Shown in pieces: positions 43,332 to 53,352 of a stretch of DNA of 64,000 nt. The notes under the pieces are model-generated. The model saw nothing but the letters and a program-made list of their open reading frames with translations. It did no database searches and was not told the DNA's origin. The translations under genes and the position numbers were made by a program. How positions within the stretch are numbered: the first letter of the stretch is position 1; each line of letters starts with the position of its first letter. The stretch lies in contig CANLTE010000003.1 of NCBI GenBank assembly GCA_947493885.1, forward strand, positions 1 to 64,000. The letters run 5' to 3'. The stretch comes from an uncultured Maribacter sp. GTDB lineage: Bacteria > Bacteroidota > Bacteroidia > Flavobacteriales > Flavobacteriaceae.

Positions 43332-43348
43332 TGCTGTTACAATATTAT

Positions 43349-43375
43349 AGGCTCTAAAAATTAAGAGCCTTTTTT
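43349..43375 (+). terminator. Terminator of ychF
   Basis: AGGCTCT (43349-43355) pairs with AGAGCCT (43364-43370), with an 8-nt loop and a following run of six T. It lies 17 bp after the ychF stop codon. Confidence 0.85.
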
Positions 43376-43444
43376 ATACCTGAACATCGTATTTTTAATA
43401 TTCAAGTTCGTAGATTATTTATGCTTTAAAAGTATTTTAGTTTG

Positions 43445-44353
43445 ATGATAAAGAGTATGTCATCAAGATTTGTAGGTATAACTTTTGCAATATTAGGAGT
43501 AGTGCTTTTTTCTGCGAAAGCAGTAATGGTTAAACTGGCGTATAACTTTGATGTAGATTATACTTCGCTTTTGCTTTTTAGAATGGTTTTTGCACTTCCA
43601 TTTTACTTGGGGATTATTTTTTTAAATAGACCTTTAAAAACATCTGATAAAAGAGCAAAAGATTATTTCTGGTTGGTGTTTTTTGGTTTTGTTGGATACT
43701 ATTTGGCAAGCCTTTTTGATTTTATAGGACTTCAATATCTAAAAGCAGGTTTAGAGCGTATTATTCTTTTTATATATCCTACATTGGTTGTTTTTTTTAC
43801 CTGGTTATTTTTTAGAAAAAAAATTACCCAAATACAAAAGGCTGCAATTTTGGTTACTTATTTTGGTGTTATTGTTACATTTTGGAACGAGATAGGAATT
43901 ACTGGAGATACTATAATTTGGGGAGCTTTTTTAATTTTTTTAAGCGCAGTTACATATGCTTTATATTTGGTGGGGAGTGGTTGGCTAATACCTAAGTTTG
44001 GGGTATTGTTATTTACATCATATGCAATGGTTATTGCTACCCTATGTATAAGTATTCACTACTGTTTTGTTGGAGATTTTAATTTGTTTAATTATCCTAA
44101 AGAAGTTTATTTTTTAGGAATAGCAATGGCAATTTTTTCAACATTATTACCCTCCTTTTTAGTTTCTGCTGCAATTGAAAGGCTTGGGGCATCAACCTTT
44201 TCAATTTTTGGTAGCTTAGGACCCGTATCTACAATAATACTCGCGTTTTTCTTTTTAAACGAAAAAATTACAGGAATTCAAATTTTAGGTATGTCCATAG
44301 TTTTAGCTGGTGTTAGCCTTATTTCATACAAGAAAAATAAAAAAGTAGCTTAA
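43445..44353 (+). CDS. EamA/DMT family transporter
   Basis: A protein of about 302 residues with ten predicted membrane helices arranged as two EamA repeats (residues about 12-145 and 158-295). Typical segments are FRMVFALPFYLGII in the first half and IERLGASTFSIFGSLGPVSTIILAFFFLNEKITGIQILGM in the second. The family exports amino acids, nucleosides or other metabolites; the substrate is unknown. Starts at ATG 43445 and ATG 43457 are both possible. Confidence 0.85.
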   Translation: MIKSMSSRFVGITFAILGVVLFSAKAVMVKLAYNFDVDYTSLLLFRMVFALPFYLGIIFLNRPLKTSDKRAKDYFWLVFFGFVGYYLASLFDFIGLQYLKAGLERIILFIYPTLVVFFTWLFFRKKITQIQKAAILVTYFGVIVTFWNEIGITGDTIIWGAFLIFLSAVTYALYLVGSGWLIPKFGVLLFTSYAMVIATLCISIHYCFVGDFNLFNYPKEVYFLGIAMAIFSTLLPSFLVSAAIERLGASTFSIFGSLGPVSTIILAFFFLNEKITGIQILGMSIVLAGVSLISYKKNKKVA

Positions 44354-44478
44354 AATCATAAAAAGGTTAACTATATCAACAAAAACAAGCTTTTTATTGT
44401 TAATTACTTTACGTCATATGGGTTTCATTTTTTTAGAAGACGTGCTATATTAGCAACACTTTGTAAAAATCCCAATTC

Positions 44479-46335
44479 ATGGCAGAAAACACCCAATATA
44501 CCGAAGATAATATTCGTTCGTTAGACTGGAAGGAGCATATTCGTATGCGTCCTGGTATGTATATTGGAAAATTAGGAGATGGCTCGTCAGCAGATGATGG
44601 TATTTATATTCTTTTAAAAGAGGTAATAGACAATTGTATTGACGAATTTGTAATGGGTGCGGGTAAAACCATTGAAATTTCTATTAGAGATAAAATGGTT
44701 AATGTTCGTGATTATGGGCGCGGTATTCCGTTAGGGAAGGTCGTGGATGTTGTTTCCAAAATGAACACTGGTGGTAAATATGACTCTCGTGCATTTAAAA
44801 AGTCTGTTGGTCTAAATGGTGTTGGTACAAAAGCCGTGAATGCTTTATCAAGCTTTTTTAAAGTGCAATCATCTAGAGATAGTCAAATAAAGACCGCTGA
44901 ATTTAGTAAGGGTAATCTTGTAACGGAAGAGGGACCGTTAGAAAGTTCACAGCGAAAGGGAACTAAAGTATCCTTTATTCCAGATGAATTAATCTTTAAA
45001 AATTATAAATACAGGAATGAGTATGTAGAACGTATGCTTAAAAACTATGTGTACTTAAATCCTGGTTTAACAATAATTTTTAATGGTGAAAAGTTTCACT
45101 CAGAAAATGGATTAAAAGACCTTTTAGAGGATAATAACAATGTGGATGATATGTTGTATCCAGTTATTCATTTAAAAGGAAATGACATTGAAGTAGCAAT
45201 TACACATAGTAAAACACAGTATAGCGAGGAGTACCATTCATTTGTAAATGGTCAAAATACCACACAAGGGGGTACACACCAATCAGCGTTTAGAGAAGCT
45301 ATAGTTAAAACGGTTCGTGATTTTTATGGAAAAAATTATGAAGCTTCAGATATTCGTAAATCTATTATTTCAGCAATATCTATTAAGGTTATGGAACCTG
45401 TTTTTGAAAGTCAAACAAAAACAAAGCTGGGTTCAACAGATATGGGTGGAGATTTACCAACTGTGCGTACATATATTAATGACTTTGTTGGAAGGTACCT
45501 TGATAATTATTTACATAAAAATTCGGAAACAGCAGAACTTTTGCAGCGTAAAATAATGCAAGCAGAAAAAGAGCGAAAGGAGCTTTCTGGAATACGAAAA
45601 CTTGCAAAGGATCGTGCTAAAAAAGCAAGTTTACACAATAAAAAATTACGTGACTGTCGTGTACACTTAGGAGATACTAAAAAAGATAGATGTTTAGAAA
45701 GTACACTTTTTATCACTGAGGGAGATTCCGCTTCAGGTTCTATTACAAAATCACGTGATGTAAACACACAAGCTGTTTTCAGCCTAAGAGGTAAGCCTTT
45801 AAATTCTTATGGAATGTCTAAAAAGATAGTTTATGAGAATGAGGAGTTTAACTTACTTCAGGCTGCATTGAATATTGAAGAGTCAATGGAAGATTTACGA
45901 TATAATAATATTGTAATTGCAACAGATGCCGATGTTGATGGAATGCATATTAGGTTGCTGCTAATTACATTCTTTCTTCAGTTTTTTCCGGAACTAATAA
46001 AAGAGAATCATCTTTACATATTACAAACACCATTATTTAGAGTTCGTAATAAAAAAGAAACCATATATTGCTACAGTGAGGAAGAACGTAAAAATGCTAT
46101 TGAAAAGCTTTCTGGGAAACCTGAGATAACCCGATTTAAAGGTTTGGGTGAAATATCGCCAGATGAGTTTAAACATTTTATTGGGGATGATATTAGACTA
46201 GAGCCCGTAATGCTAGATAAGGCAATGTCAATTGAAAATCTATTGCAATTTTACATGGGAAAAAACACTCCTGACCGTCAAAAATTTATTATCGAAAATC
46301 TTAAAGTTGAGATTGATTTGGTAGAACAAAACTAA
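44479..46335 (+). CDS. parE: DNA topoisomerase IV subunit B
   Basis: A 618-residue ATPase subunit of a type IIA topoisomerase. It has a GHKL ATP site ([36 protein letters not shown]), a transducer domain and the TOPRIM segment TEGDSASGS and [10 protein letters not shown]. The EGDSASG version, not EGDSAGG, indicates ParE rather than GyrB. With ParC it unlinks daughter chromosomes. parC starts 33 bp downstream and the two form an operon. Confidence 0.95.
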   Translation: MAENTQYTEDNIRSLDWKEHIRMRPGMYIGKLGDGSSADDGIYILLKEVIDNCIDEFVMGAGKTIEISIRDKMVNVRDYGRGIPLGKVVDVVSKMNTGGKYDSRAFKKSVGLNGVGTKAVNALSSFFKVQSSRDSQIKTAEFSKGNLVTEEGPLESSQRKGTKVSFIPDELIFKNYKYRNEYVERMLKNYVYLNPGLTIIFNGEKFHSENGLKDLLEDNNNVDDMLYPVIHLKGNDIEVAITHSKTQYSEEYHSFVNGQNTTQGGTHQSAFREAIVKTVRDFYGKNYEASDIRKSIISAISIKVMEPVFESQTKTKLGSTDMGGDLPTVRTYINDFVGRYLDNYLHKNSETAELLQRKIMQAEKERKELSGIRKLAKDRAKKASLHNKKLRDCRVHLGDTKKDRCLESTLFITEGDSASGSITKSRDVNTQAVFSLRGKPLNSYGMSKKIVYENEEFNLLQAALNIEESMEDLRYNNIVIATDADVDGMHIRLLLITFFLQFFPELIKENHLYILQTPLFRVRNKKETIYCYSEEERKNAIEKLSGKPEITRFKGLGEISPDEFKHFIGDDIRLEPVMLDKAMSIENLLQFYMGKNTPDRQKFIIENLKVEIDLVEQN

Positions 46336-46368
46336 TTATAAACCTAACAAAATACGTAGCTGCCCTTT

Positions 46369-49008
46369 ATGGAAGAAAATGAAGAGCTGAACGAAGAGCA
46401 AAACGAAAATATTGAAGATTCTCAAGAGGCCTTAGTAAAGGTCACGGGAATGTATAAAGATTGGTTTTTAGATTATGCATCTTATGTAATTTTAGAAAGA
46501 GCGGTACCAGCAATCGAAGACGGTTTTAAACCCGTTCAACGAAGAATTTTACACTCATTAAAAGAACTAGACGACGGGCGTTATAATAAAGTAGCAAACG
46601 TTGTTGGGCACACCATGCAGTATCATCCACATGGTGATGCGAGTATTGCAGATGCAATGGTTCAGATTGGTCAGAAAGACCTTTTAATTGATACTCAGGG
46701 TAACTGGGGTAATATTTTAACTGGTGATAGAGCAGCAGCTTCGAGATATATTGAAGCGCGATTATCTAAGTTTGCTTTAGAAGTAGTTTTTAGTCCAAAA
46801 ATTACGGAGTGGCAGTTATCTTATGACGGGCGTAAAAAAGAACCTGTAAATCTACCAGTTAAATTTCCCTTATTATTAGCGCAGGGGGCAGAAGGTATTG
46901 CTGTTGGTTTGTCAACGAAAGTACTACCGCACAATTTTAACGAACTTATTGATGCTTCAATAAAACATTTAAAGGGACAACGATTTAAGCTTTTTCCTGA
47001 CTTTCCAACTTCTGGAATTATAGACGTAAGTAATTATAATGATGGTTTAAGAGGAGGTAAAGTTCGTGTAAGAGCCAAAATATCACAGTTTGATAAAAAT
47101 ACGTTAGTAATTAATGAGATTCCATATGGAACAAATACATCTTCGTTAATTGATTCTATCCTTAAAGCAAATGAAAAGGGTAAAATTAAAATTAAAAAGA
47201 TAGAGGATAATACGGCTGCAGAAGTTGAAATATTAATTCATTTGCCAAGTGGAATTTCTCCAGATAAAACAATTGATGCGCTATATGCTTTTACGGCATG
47301 TGAATCTTCCATTTCGCCTTTAGGTTGTATTATTGAGGATAACAAACCTTTGTTTATTGGAGTTACCGAGATGTTAAGGCGTTCTACAGATTATACGGTA
47401 GAGTTGCTAAAAGCAGAACTCGATATTCAATTGAATGAATTAATGGAGCAATGGCATTTTGCTTCATTAGAGCGTATTTTTATAGAAAACCGTATTTACC
47501 GAGACATTGAGGAAGAAGAAACCTGGGAGGGTGTAATACAAGCTATTGATAAAGGGTTAAAACCATATACAAAGCATTTAAAAAGAGCGGTTACTGAGGA
47601 AGATATTGTAAGACTTACTGAGATTCGAATTAAACGAATTTCTAAGTTTGATTTGGATAAGGCGCAACAGTATTTGGATAGTCTCGAAGAAAAAATAGCT
47701 GAAGTAAAACATCATTTAGCACATTTGATTGAGTTTGCCATTGACTATTTCAAAAAATTGAAGAGCACTTATGGTAAAAATCGTGAGCGTAAATCTGAAA
47801 TACGGGTTTTTGATGATATCGAAGCTACCAAAGTAGTTATTAGAAACACTAAACTTTATGTAAATAGAGAAGAAGGTTTTGTAGGCACGTCATTACGTCG
47901 TGATGAATATGTAACAGACTGTAGTGATATTGATGATATTATTGCTTTTACACGTGATGGTAAAATGATGATATTTAAAGTGGATACAAAAGTGTTTGTG
48001 GGTAAAAATATTATTCATGTAGCTGTGTTCAAAAAGAAGGATAAGCGTACCACGTATAATATGATTTATAAAGATGGTAAGGGAGGCCCAACGTATATAA
48101 AAAGATATAATGTTACCAGTGTTACTCGTGATAAAAGTTACGACTTAACAAATGGTAGTCCTGGGTCCTTGGTGTTGTATTTTACGGCAAATCCAAATGG
48201 AGAGGCTGAGGTTGTTACAGTTAACCTTCGTCAGGTAGGCAGTATTAAAAAATTAAAATGGGATATAGACTTTGCAGATGTGCTTATTAAGGGAAGAACA
48301 TCTAAAGGTAATATTGTTTCCAAATACGCGGTAAAACGTATTGAACTTAAGGAAAAAGGTGTTTCAACATTAAAGCCCCGTAAAATATGGTTTGATGAGG
48401 TAGTACGCCGCCTAAATGTAGATGGAAGAGGAGAACTGTTAGGAGAATTTAGAGGAGATGATTTATTACTCATAATCACTCAAAAAGGAGTTGTAAAAAC
48501 AATGCTTCCAACACTAACATCTCATTTTAATGATGATATGATTGTACTGGAAAAATGGAATCCTAAAAAACCAATTTCCGCCATTCATTGGGAAGGCGAA
48601 AAAGAGCGTTTTTATGTGAAACGTTTTTTGATTGAAAATGAGAATAGAGAGGATTTGTTTATTACCGAACATCCTAAGTCATATTTAGAGCTGGTTTCTA
48701 CGGATTGGAGACCTGTAATAGAATTAGAGTATCCAAAACCAAGAGGAGGGGAACCTAAGCCTAGTACAACGGTTGATATCGAAGAGTTTATTGCTATAAA
48801 AGGGCTAAAAGCAATAGGGAATCAGTTAACATCGGAAAAAGTAAAAAGTATTAACGCTTTAGAACCTTTACCGTTTGAGGAACCAGAACCTATTAAATCT
48901 GAAAATATCGAAGTTGTTGATGAAGAGAATGTAACGCCTTCTGAAGCAAATAATATTTCCGGTAGTGAAGAGGATTTAGACGATGAGGGACAGATAACTC
49001 TTTTTTAA
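46369..49008 (+). CDS. parC: DNA topoisomerase IV subunit A
   Basis: An 879-residue DNA-cleaving subunit. The catalytic Tyr is Tyr127 in AASRYIEAR. The quinolone-determining motif reads HPHGDAS, with Ala91 at the usual Ser position and Asp95 at the acidic one. A coiled coil (KYDLDKAQQYLDSLEEK-like segment near 430) and a C-terminal beta-pinwheel (about 500-800) follow, ending in an acidic tail. It is in an operon with parE. The Ala is probably normal for Bacteroidetes ParC but would weaken the water-metal bridge that quinolones use. Confidence 0.95.
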   Translation: MEENEELNEEQNENIEDSQEALVKVTGMYKDWFLDYASYVILERAVPAIEDGFKPVQRRILHSLKELDDGRYNKVANVVGHTMQYHPHGDASIADAMVQIGQKDLLIDTQGNWGNILTGDRAAASRYIEARLSKFALEVVFSPKITEWQLSYDGRKKEPVNLPVKFPLLLAQGAEGIAVGLSTKVLPHNFNELIDASIKHLKGQRFKLFPDFPTSGIIDVSNYNDGLRGGKVRVRAKISQFDKNTLVINEIPYGTNTSSLIDSILKANEKGKIKIKKIEDNTAAEVEILIHLPSGISPDKTIDALYAFTACESSISPLGCIIEDNKPLFIGVTEMLRRSTDYTVELLKAELDIQLNELMEQWHFASLERIFIENRIYRDIEEEETWEGVIQAIDKGLKPYTKHLKRAVTEEDIVRLTEIRIKRISKFDLDKAQQYLDSLEEKIAEVKHHLAHLIEFAIDYFKKLKSTYGKNRERKSEIRVFDDIEATKVVIRNTKLYVNREEGFVGTSLRRDEYVTDCSDIDDIIAFTRDGKMMIFKVDTKVFVGKNIIHVAVFKKKDKRTTYNMIYKDGKGGPTYIKRYNVTSVTRDKSYDLTNGSPGSLVLYFTANPNGEAEVVTVNLRQVGSIKKLKWDIDFADVLIKGRTSKGNIVSKYAVKRIELKEKGVSTLKPRKIWFDEVVRRLNVDGRGELLGEFRGDDLLLIITQKGVVKTMLPTLTSHFNDDMIVLEKWNPKKPISAIHWEGEKERFYVKRFLIENENREDLFITEHPKSYLELVSTDWRPVIELEYPKPRGGEPKPSTTVDIEEFIAIKGLKAIGNQLTSEKVKSINALEPLPFEEPEPIKSENIEVVDEENVTPSEANNISGSEEDLDDEGQITLF

Positions 49009-49091
49009 ATAAACTATTATTTTAAATCATAATCTGTAATAGCTTATATTATAGGTTAGTTATTAATTACTTTTAGCGTAAATTTTTTTTT

Positions 49092-50048
49092 ATGGATTTT
49101 ACCAACCCCCTGGTTTATGGAGTGCCTTGTTTTATAGCCTTTATTTTATTGGAATTAACTTATAGCAAAACACACGGTGATGATGATTTGTATGAATGGA
49201 AAGACCTTTTTGCCAGTGGAGCTATGGGAGTGGGTTCTGCTATTATTGCACCATTAATAAAAGTAATTTCGGCTATTGTAATCTTTGAATTCATGTATGA
49301 ATTATGTAATCCAATAGTTGATGGGGTCAGAACAAATGTCTTAGGGTATGAGTCTTTTGGATATGTATGGTATATATGGCTACTATGTCAATTAGCAGAT
49401 GATTTTACATATTACTGGTTTCATAGAGCTAATCATGAAATTAGAATTTTGTGGGCAGCCCATATTGTACATCACTCTTCCGATAACTTTAATTTAGGTA
49501 CCGCTGTTCGTAACGGTTGGTTTACCATTTTGTATAAACCACTGTTTTATATGTGGATGCCCGCTATAGGTTTTCCTCCGGAAATGGTAGTTGTATGTTT
49601 GGGTATCGAAGCCTTATGGCAATTTCAATTACATACGGTTTATATACCTAAAATGGGTTGGGTAGAAAAAATAATGAATACGCATACTATGCATCAGGTG
49701 CATCATGCCCAGAATGTGGAATACTTAGATAAAAACCATGGTGGGTTTTTAAATATTTTTGATAAAATGTTTGGTACTTGGAAAGAGTTAGATGATGATG
49801 TTGATGTAAAATATGGAGTAATACACGCACCAGATTCTTATAACCCTATTGTAATACTTACCCATGAGTTTAAGGACATTTGGAACGACATGAAAAAATC
49901 TCCAAAATTGTATCATAAATTTATGTACATTTTTGGACCTCCAGGTTGGAGCCATGATGGTAGTACTTTGACGGTAAAACAACAGCAAAGACTATTTAAA
50001 GAACAAAAAGATAAAAACCCAGAAGTAGCATTTAGTAGACCTAATTAA
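49092..50048 (+). CDS. Sterol desaturase / fatty-acid hydroxylase family protein
   Basis: A 318-residue membrane di-iron protein with His clusters WFHRANH, HIVHHSSDNFN and HTMHQVHHAQN, and about four membrane helices in the first 190 residues. The family hydroxylates or desaturates lipids using O2; the pattern HHSSDNFNLGTAVRNGW is shared with Bacteroidetes proteins annotated as alkylglycerol-monooxygenase-like. It is simpler than the paralogue at 14344-15486, which has an N-terminal extension. It follows parC by 83 bp. Confidence 0.85.
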   Translation: MDFTNPLVYGVPCFIAFILLELTYSKTHGDDDLYEWKDLFASGAMGVGSAIIAPLIKVISAIVIFEFMYELCNPIVDGVRTNVLGYESFGYVWYIWLLCQLADDFTYYWFHRANHEIRILWAAHIVHHSSDNFNLGTAVRNGWFTILYKPLFYMWMPAIGFPPEMVVVCLGIEALWQFQLHTVYIPKMGWVEKIMNTHTMHQVHHAQNVEYLDKNHGGFLNIFDKMFGTWKELDDDVDVKYGVIHAPDSYNPIVILTHEFKDIWNDMKKSPKLYHKFMYIFGPPGWSHDGSTLTVKQQQRLFKEQKDKNPEVAFSRPN

Positions 50049-50193
50049 AGTTAATAAATTACATTGTTTATTGTGGATAATCTCTTTAAATACTTATTCA
50101 TTAAATTCGGGTCAAATGTCTAAATACTGCGTATTGTTGTCTGTTTTCAATTAAGTGTTTTATATATTTTTGAAGAAATAAAACTCTTAAAAA

Positions 50194-50766
50194 ATGAAAC
50201 GATTTTTTGTAATTACGGGAATACTTATTAGTCAAATATTTTATTCCCAAACCGCTGAAGAAATTCAGGAGATTAAATATGCAAGTGAAGCTGCTCCAAA
50301 TCACATCACCGATAATGCCAGCTTTATGATGTTTAAAGATGGAAAATATGTGGAGATTAAAAAAGGTACTAATAACTTCACCTGCTTTGTTATTAGAAAT
50401 CAGAATGGAAGGTACGAACCTTCTTGCTTAAATGAAGAAGCTATGCGTTCTATTTTTCCTACTTATGAAATGCATACACAACTTTTGTATAACGAGGTAT
50501 CAGATAAAAATGCTTTGATAAAAATAGAAGAAGCGTTTAAGGAAGGAATAATACCAACAGCCGAGACTGGAGCCTTAGTATATATGATGTCTCCAAATAA
50601 TAAAGTATATAATCCCAATACAAAGTCACTAATTAAGATGCCTGCACATCAAATGTACTTTTATCCTAAAATTTCTGATGAAACATTTTCCTTAACGGGT
50701 ACGTCACCATGGTTATGGCAAGGATATCCTCATTTATCCTCGCTAATAGTATTGACTGATAATTAA
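50194..50766 (+). CDS. Secreted protein of unknown function
   Basis: A 190-residue protein with a signal peptide (ISQIFYSQ, residues 12-19). I do not recognise the family. The mature part contains short strands (NASFMMFKDGKYVEIKKGTNNFTCFVIRN) and then a helix (ALIKIEEAFKEGI). Two Cys (about 64 and 77) could form a disulfide. The sequence does not suggest an enzyme. It stands alone; the 293-bp gap downstream shows no repeat or terminator that I can support. Confidence 0.55.
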   Translation: MKRFFVITGILISQIFYSQTAEEIQEIKYASEAAPNHITDNASFMMFKDGKYVEIKKGTNNFTCFVIRNQNGRYEPSCLNEEAMRSIFPTYEMHTQLLYNEVSDKNALIKIEEAFKEGIIPTAETGALVYMMSPNNKVYNPNTKSLIKMPAHQMYFYPKISDETFSLTGTSPWLWQGYPHLSSLIVLTDN

Positions 50767-51059
50767 GAACTGTAAAAAAAACTAAGAATGTATTAAGAAA
50801 TAGCTTTGTAAAATGTATGGATAGTTACAGCTTATAAAGCTATTTTTTATAATAATTTTATTTTATAGGTGTAAAGGGCTAGCTTAATAACACTACGTTA
50901 GATTATTCCAAGCGTTTATTTATAACACTTCATTATTACGCTACTAATAAATTCTGTATTCTATAATTATAAGTTAGCGTATATTTGGTTTTTTCTAGGA
51001 TAGAATCATGGTAGAATTATTTTTATTGTGAAATAGCTATAACTCTTTAGACTAATTAA
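50767..51059. other. Gap without recognised features
   Basis: The 293 bp between the secreted protein and the potassium channel gene is AT-rich, has no ORF of note, and no clear hairpin with a T-run or consensus -7/-33 pair. The potassium channel promoter must lie here but I cannot place it. Confidence 0.5.
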
Positions 51060-51992
51060 ATGACGGAAAATTTAAAAGAGAAAGTAAAAGAGTTTGGATT
51101 AGGCACCAAAACCTCTTACAGAGGTTATAGAGCTTTAAATAAAAATGGAACGTTTAATGTAAAGAAAATTAATACCCCGTTTTTAGAACGTATTAATTTT
51201 TTTCACACATTAATTTCAATGTCTTGGATTAAGTTTCTTGGTGTTATTCTTTTAGGGTATTTTGTAGTAAATATACTTTTCGCAACCATATATACTTTAC
51301 TAGGTGTTGAGAACCTTACGGGGGTGGATAATTCTTCGGTTGAGAGTAATTTTCTGGAAGCCTTTTTCTTTAGTGCGCAAACCGTAACTACTCTTGGTTA
51401 TGGTAGAGTAGCTCCAATAGGTTTGTTGGCTAATATTGTTGCTGCAATTGAGTCTATGTTGGGATTGTTGTCTTTTGCATTAGCTACGGGAATGCTCTAT
51501 GGAAGATTTTCAAAACCTTCTCCTAAAATTAAATATAGTTCTAATGCGGTGGTAGCTCCATTTAATGCCATTAATGCTTTTATGATTAAAATTGTAAATC
51601 CTCAAAAAAATCAATTGTTGGAGCTAGAAGCTAAGCTTACATTGTCTATGAAAAAAGATGGTTCTGACGTACGGGACTTTTATAATCTAGAACTCCAAAT
51701 TCCTAAAATTGTCTTTTTTCCGTATATGTGGACTATTGTACATCCTATTGATGAACAAAGCCCTTTATTTAATTTAGATGAAGCTGCAGTTTTGGAGAAA
51801 GATGCTGAGTTTATAGTTTTTGTAAAGGCTTTTGATGAGTCGTTCTCGCAAACCGTGTATTCCAGGTCTTCTTATAAAGCCTCTGAAATTAAGTGGGGAG
51901 AAAAGTTTGTATACACGGTTAAGCAGGGAAGTGAAGGTATGATTGTAGATGTGGGAAGACTTAATGAGACCGAAAAAGTGGTATTAAATTAA
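51060..51992 (+). CDS. Inward-rectifier (Kir-type) potassium channel
   Basis: A 310-residue protein of the KirBac type. It has two membrane helices (about 57-82 and 120-143) around the pore loop with the selectivity filter TLGYG at residues 111-115 (SAQTVTTLGYGRVAP), and a C-terminal cytosolic immunoglobulin-like Kir domain (about 155-305; PFNAINAFMIKIVN, LEAKLTLSMK, TIVHPIDEQSPLF). It should conduct K+ and be gated by ligands on the cytosolic domain. A terminator follows its stop codon. Confidence 0.9.
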   Translation: MTENLKEKVKEFGLGTKTSYRGYRALNKNGTFNVKKINTPFLERINFFHTLISMSWIKFLGVILLGYFVVNILFATIYTLLGVENLTGVDNSSVESNFLEAFFFSAQTVTTLGYGRVAPIGLLANIVAAIESMLGLLSFALATGMLYGRFSKPSPKIKYSSNAVVAPFNAINAFMIKIVNPQKNQLLELEAKLTLSMKKDGSDVRDFYNLELQIPKIVFFPYMWTIVHPIDEQSPLFNLDEAAVLEKDAEFIVFVKAFDESFSQTVYSRSSYKASEIKWGEKFVYTVKQGSEGMIVDVGRLNETEKVVLN

Positions 51993-52021
51993 AAACCTCA
52001 GACTATAAGAATGAGGTTTTT
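51991..52021. terminator. Bidirectional terminator
   Basis: AAAAACCTCA (51991-52000) pairs with TGAGGTTTTT (52012-52021), with an 11-nt loop and a T-run after it. It sits between the convergent Kir channel (plus) and terC-like (minus) genes. Confidence 0.85.
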
Positions 52022-52052
52022 TAATTTCAACTATTAATTTTTTTAGGGATAC

Positions 52053-52850
52053 CTAGTGAGTTGTTTTTTTATTTTTCTTCATTCTTAAATCAAAAAACTC
52101 AACCATTAATGAGAAGGCGATTGTAAAGTATAGGTAACCTTTTGGTATAACACCTACTTCATTGTCAAAAACAACCAAATGTGCTAAATGAGCTGCTTCA
52201 GCAATAAGCATAAACCCTATCAAAATCAAAAAGGATAAGCCTAGTATTTGAACAGAAGGGTGACGGTTAACAAATTCACCAACTGGGTTAGCAAATAACA
52301 TCATAATAATAACAGAAATTACAACAGCAACGATCATTAATATTAAAGCATCGTTTGGGTTAGGCGATATTCCGTTTGTCATACCAATAGCAGTAAGAAT
52401 GGAATCAAAAGAAAAAACAATATTAATAACTGTAATTTGCATTATTGCATTACTTAATGTTTTGGACCGAGCTTTAGTAACCTCGCGTTCATCGTGACCT
52501 TTGTCTTCAACTTTTTCATGTATTTCTTTGGTGCTTTTATAAAGCAGAAAAAGTCCGCCAGCAAAAAGAATTAAAGCTTGTCCGCTAATACCACCAGAAA
52601 TCCAATCAGAGTCAAAAACCCAAAAAGGTTTTTTCATTGAAGTTAGTAACGATATACCAAAAAGCAGTACAATACGCATAGCCATGGCTAAAATTAAACC
52701 AATATTAGTAGCCTTTTTTCGTTGAGCGGGTTCAAGTTTTCCTGCAGCAATAGATATAAATATAATATTGTCTATTCCCAGAATAATTTCCAAAAAGGTA
52801 AGCGTTAAAAGGGCTATCCATGCATCTGGATTTGCGAAAATTTCAAACAT
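52053..52850 (-). CDS. TerC family membrane protein
   Basis: A 265-residue protein with seven predicted membrane helices. The family's Asp-containing helices are visible as FLEIILGIDNIIFISIAAGKL near the N-terminus and VINIVFSFDSILTAIGMTNG in the middle. TerC/Alx-type proteins are linked to manganese export and metal loading of secreted proteins, and in other bacteria to tellurite resistance. The function here is inferred from family. It lies 2 bp after the small lipoprotein gene on the same strand. Confidence 0.9.
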   Translation of the reverse strand: MFEIFANPDAWIALLTLTFLEIILGIDNIIFISIAAGKLEPAQRKKATNIGLILAMAMRIVLLFGISLLTSMKKPFWVFDSDWISGGISGQALILFAGGLFLLYKSTKEIHEKVEDKGHDEREVTKARSKTLSNAIMQITVINIVFSFDSILTAIGMTNGISPNPNDALILMIVAVVISVIIMMLFANPVGEFVNRHPSVQILGLSFLILIGFMLIAEAAHLAHLVVFDNEVGVIPKGYLYFTIAFSLMVEFFDLRMKKNKKTTH

Positions 52851-52852
52851 AG

Positions 52853-53230
52853 TTAATCAATTTTTATAGCGGTTCCTGTTTTTACAGTAAGTTGTTTAAG
52901 CGGGTCTTTAACAGCATTTTTATATTCAAATGTGTACGAAGAGTCGGTAGTGCTAACAATTTTATAATGGATTCCCATTTTGTTGTTTAAATCTTGAAGC
53001 ACAAATTCGCAATCGTTAAACCATCTTATAGAAGCACTATCTATTTTACCTTCAAAATAGTCAACACTATATTTTTCACCTCTCACAAACTTCCCTTTTT
53101 TCTTTTCTCCATTTATTTCGTATTCAAAAGAAAAAGTTCCAGTACGATAATCTTTACAGTCGCGTTTAGGAGCATAACATGAGCTTATAAAAACAAAAGT
53201 TATTATAATGAAAAAGTGCTTTTTTAACAT
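52853..53230 (-). CDS. Small lipoprotein of unknown function
   Basis: A 125-residue lipoprotein with lipobox ISSC (Cys18) and a mature part beginning YAPKRDCKDYRTGTFSFEYE, followed by KYSVDYFEGKIDSASIRWFNDCEFVLQDL and KIVSTTDSSYTFEYKNA. It is beta-rich, possibly a small barrel. Relatives in Flavobacteria are uncharacterised. Its stop is 2 bp before the terC-like start, so the two genes are co-transcribed. Confidence 0.65.
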   Translation of the reverse strand: MLKKHFFIIITFVFISSCYAPKRDCKDYRTGTFSFEYEINGEKKKGKFVRGEKYSVDYFEGKIDSASIRWFNDCEFVLQDLNNKMGIHYKIVSTTDSSYTFEYKNAVKDPLKQLTVKTGTAIKID

Positions 53231-53352
53231 AACTGCAAAATAAACAAATTACAAGATACCAACCCTTTTTTCAAATAAATTTATTGGTGATAATTCCATA
53301 CTTAATTATTTATGTAGTTCTGTTTTGTACTTTTGCCTCTTATAAAATTGTT

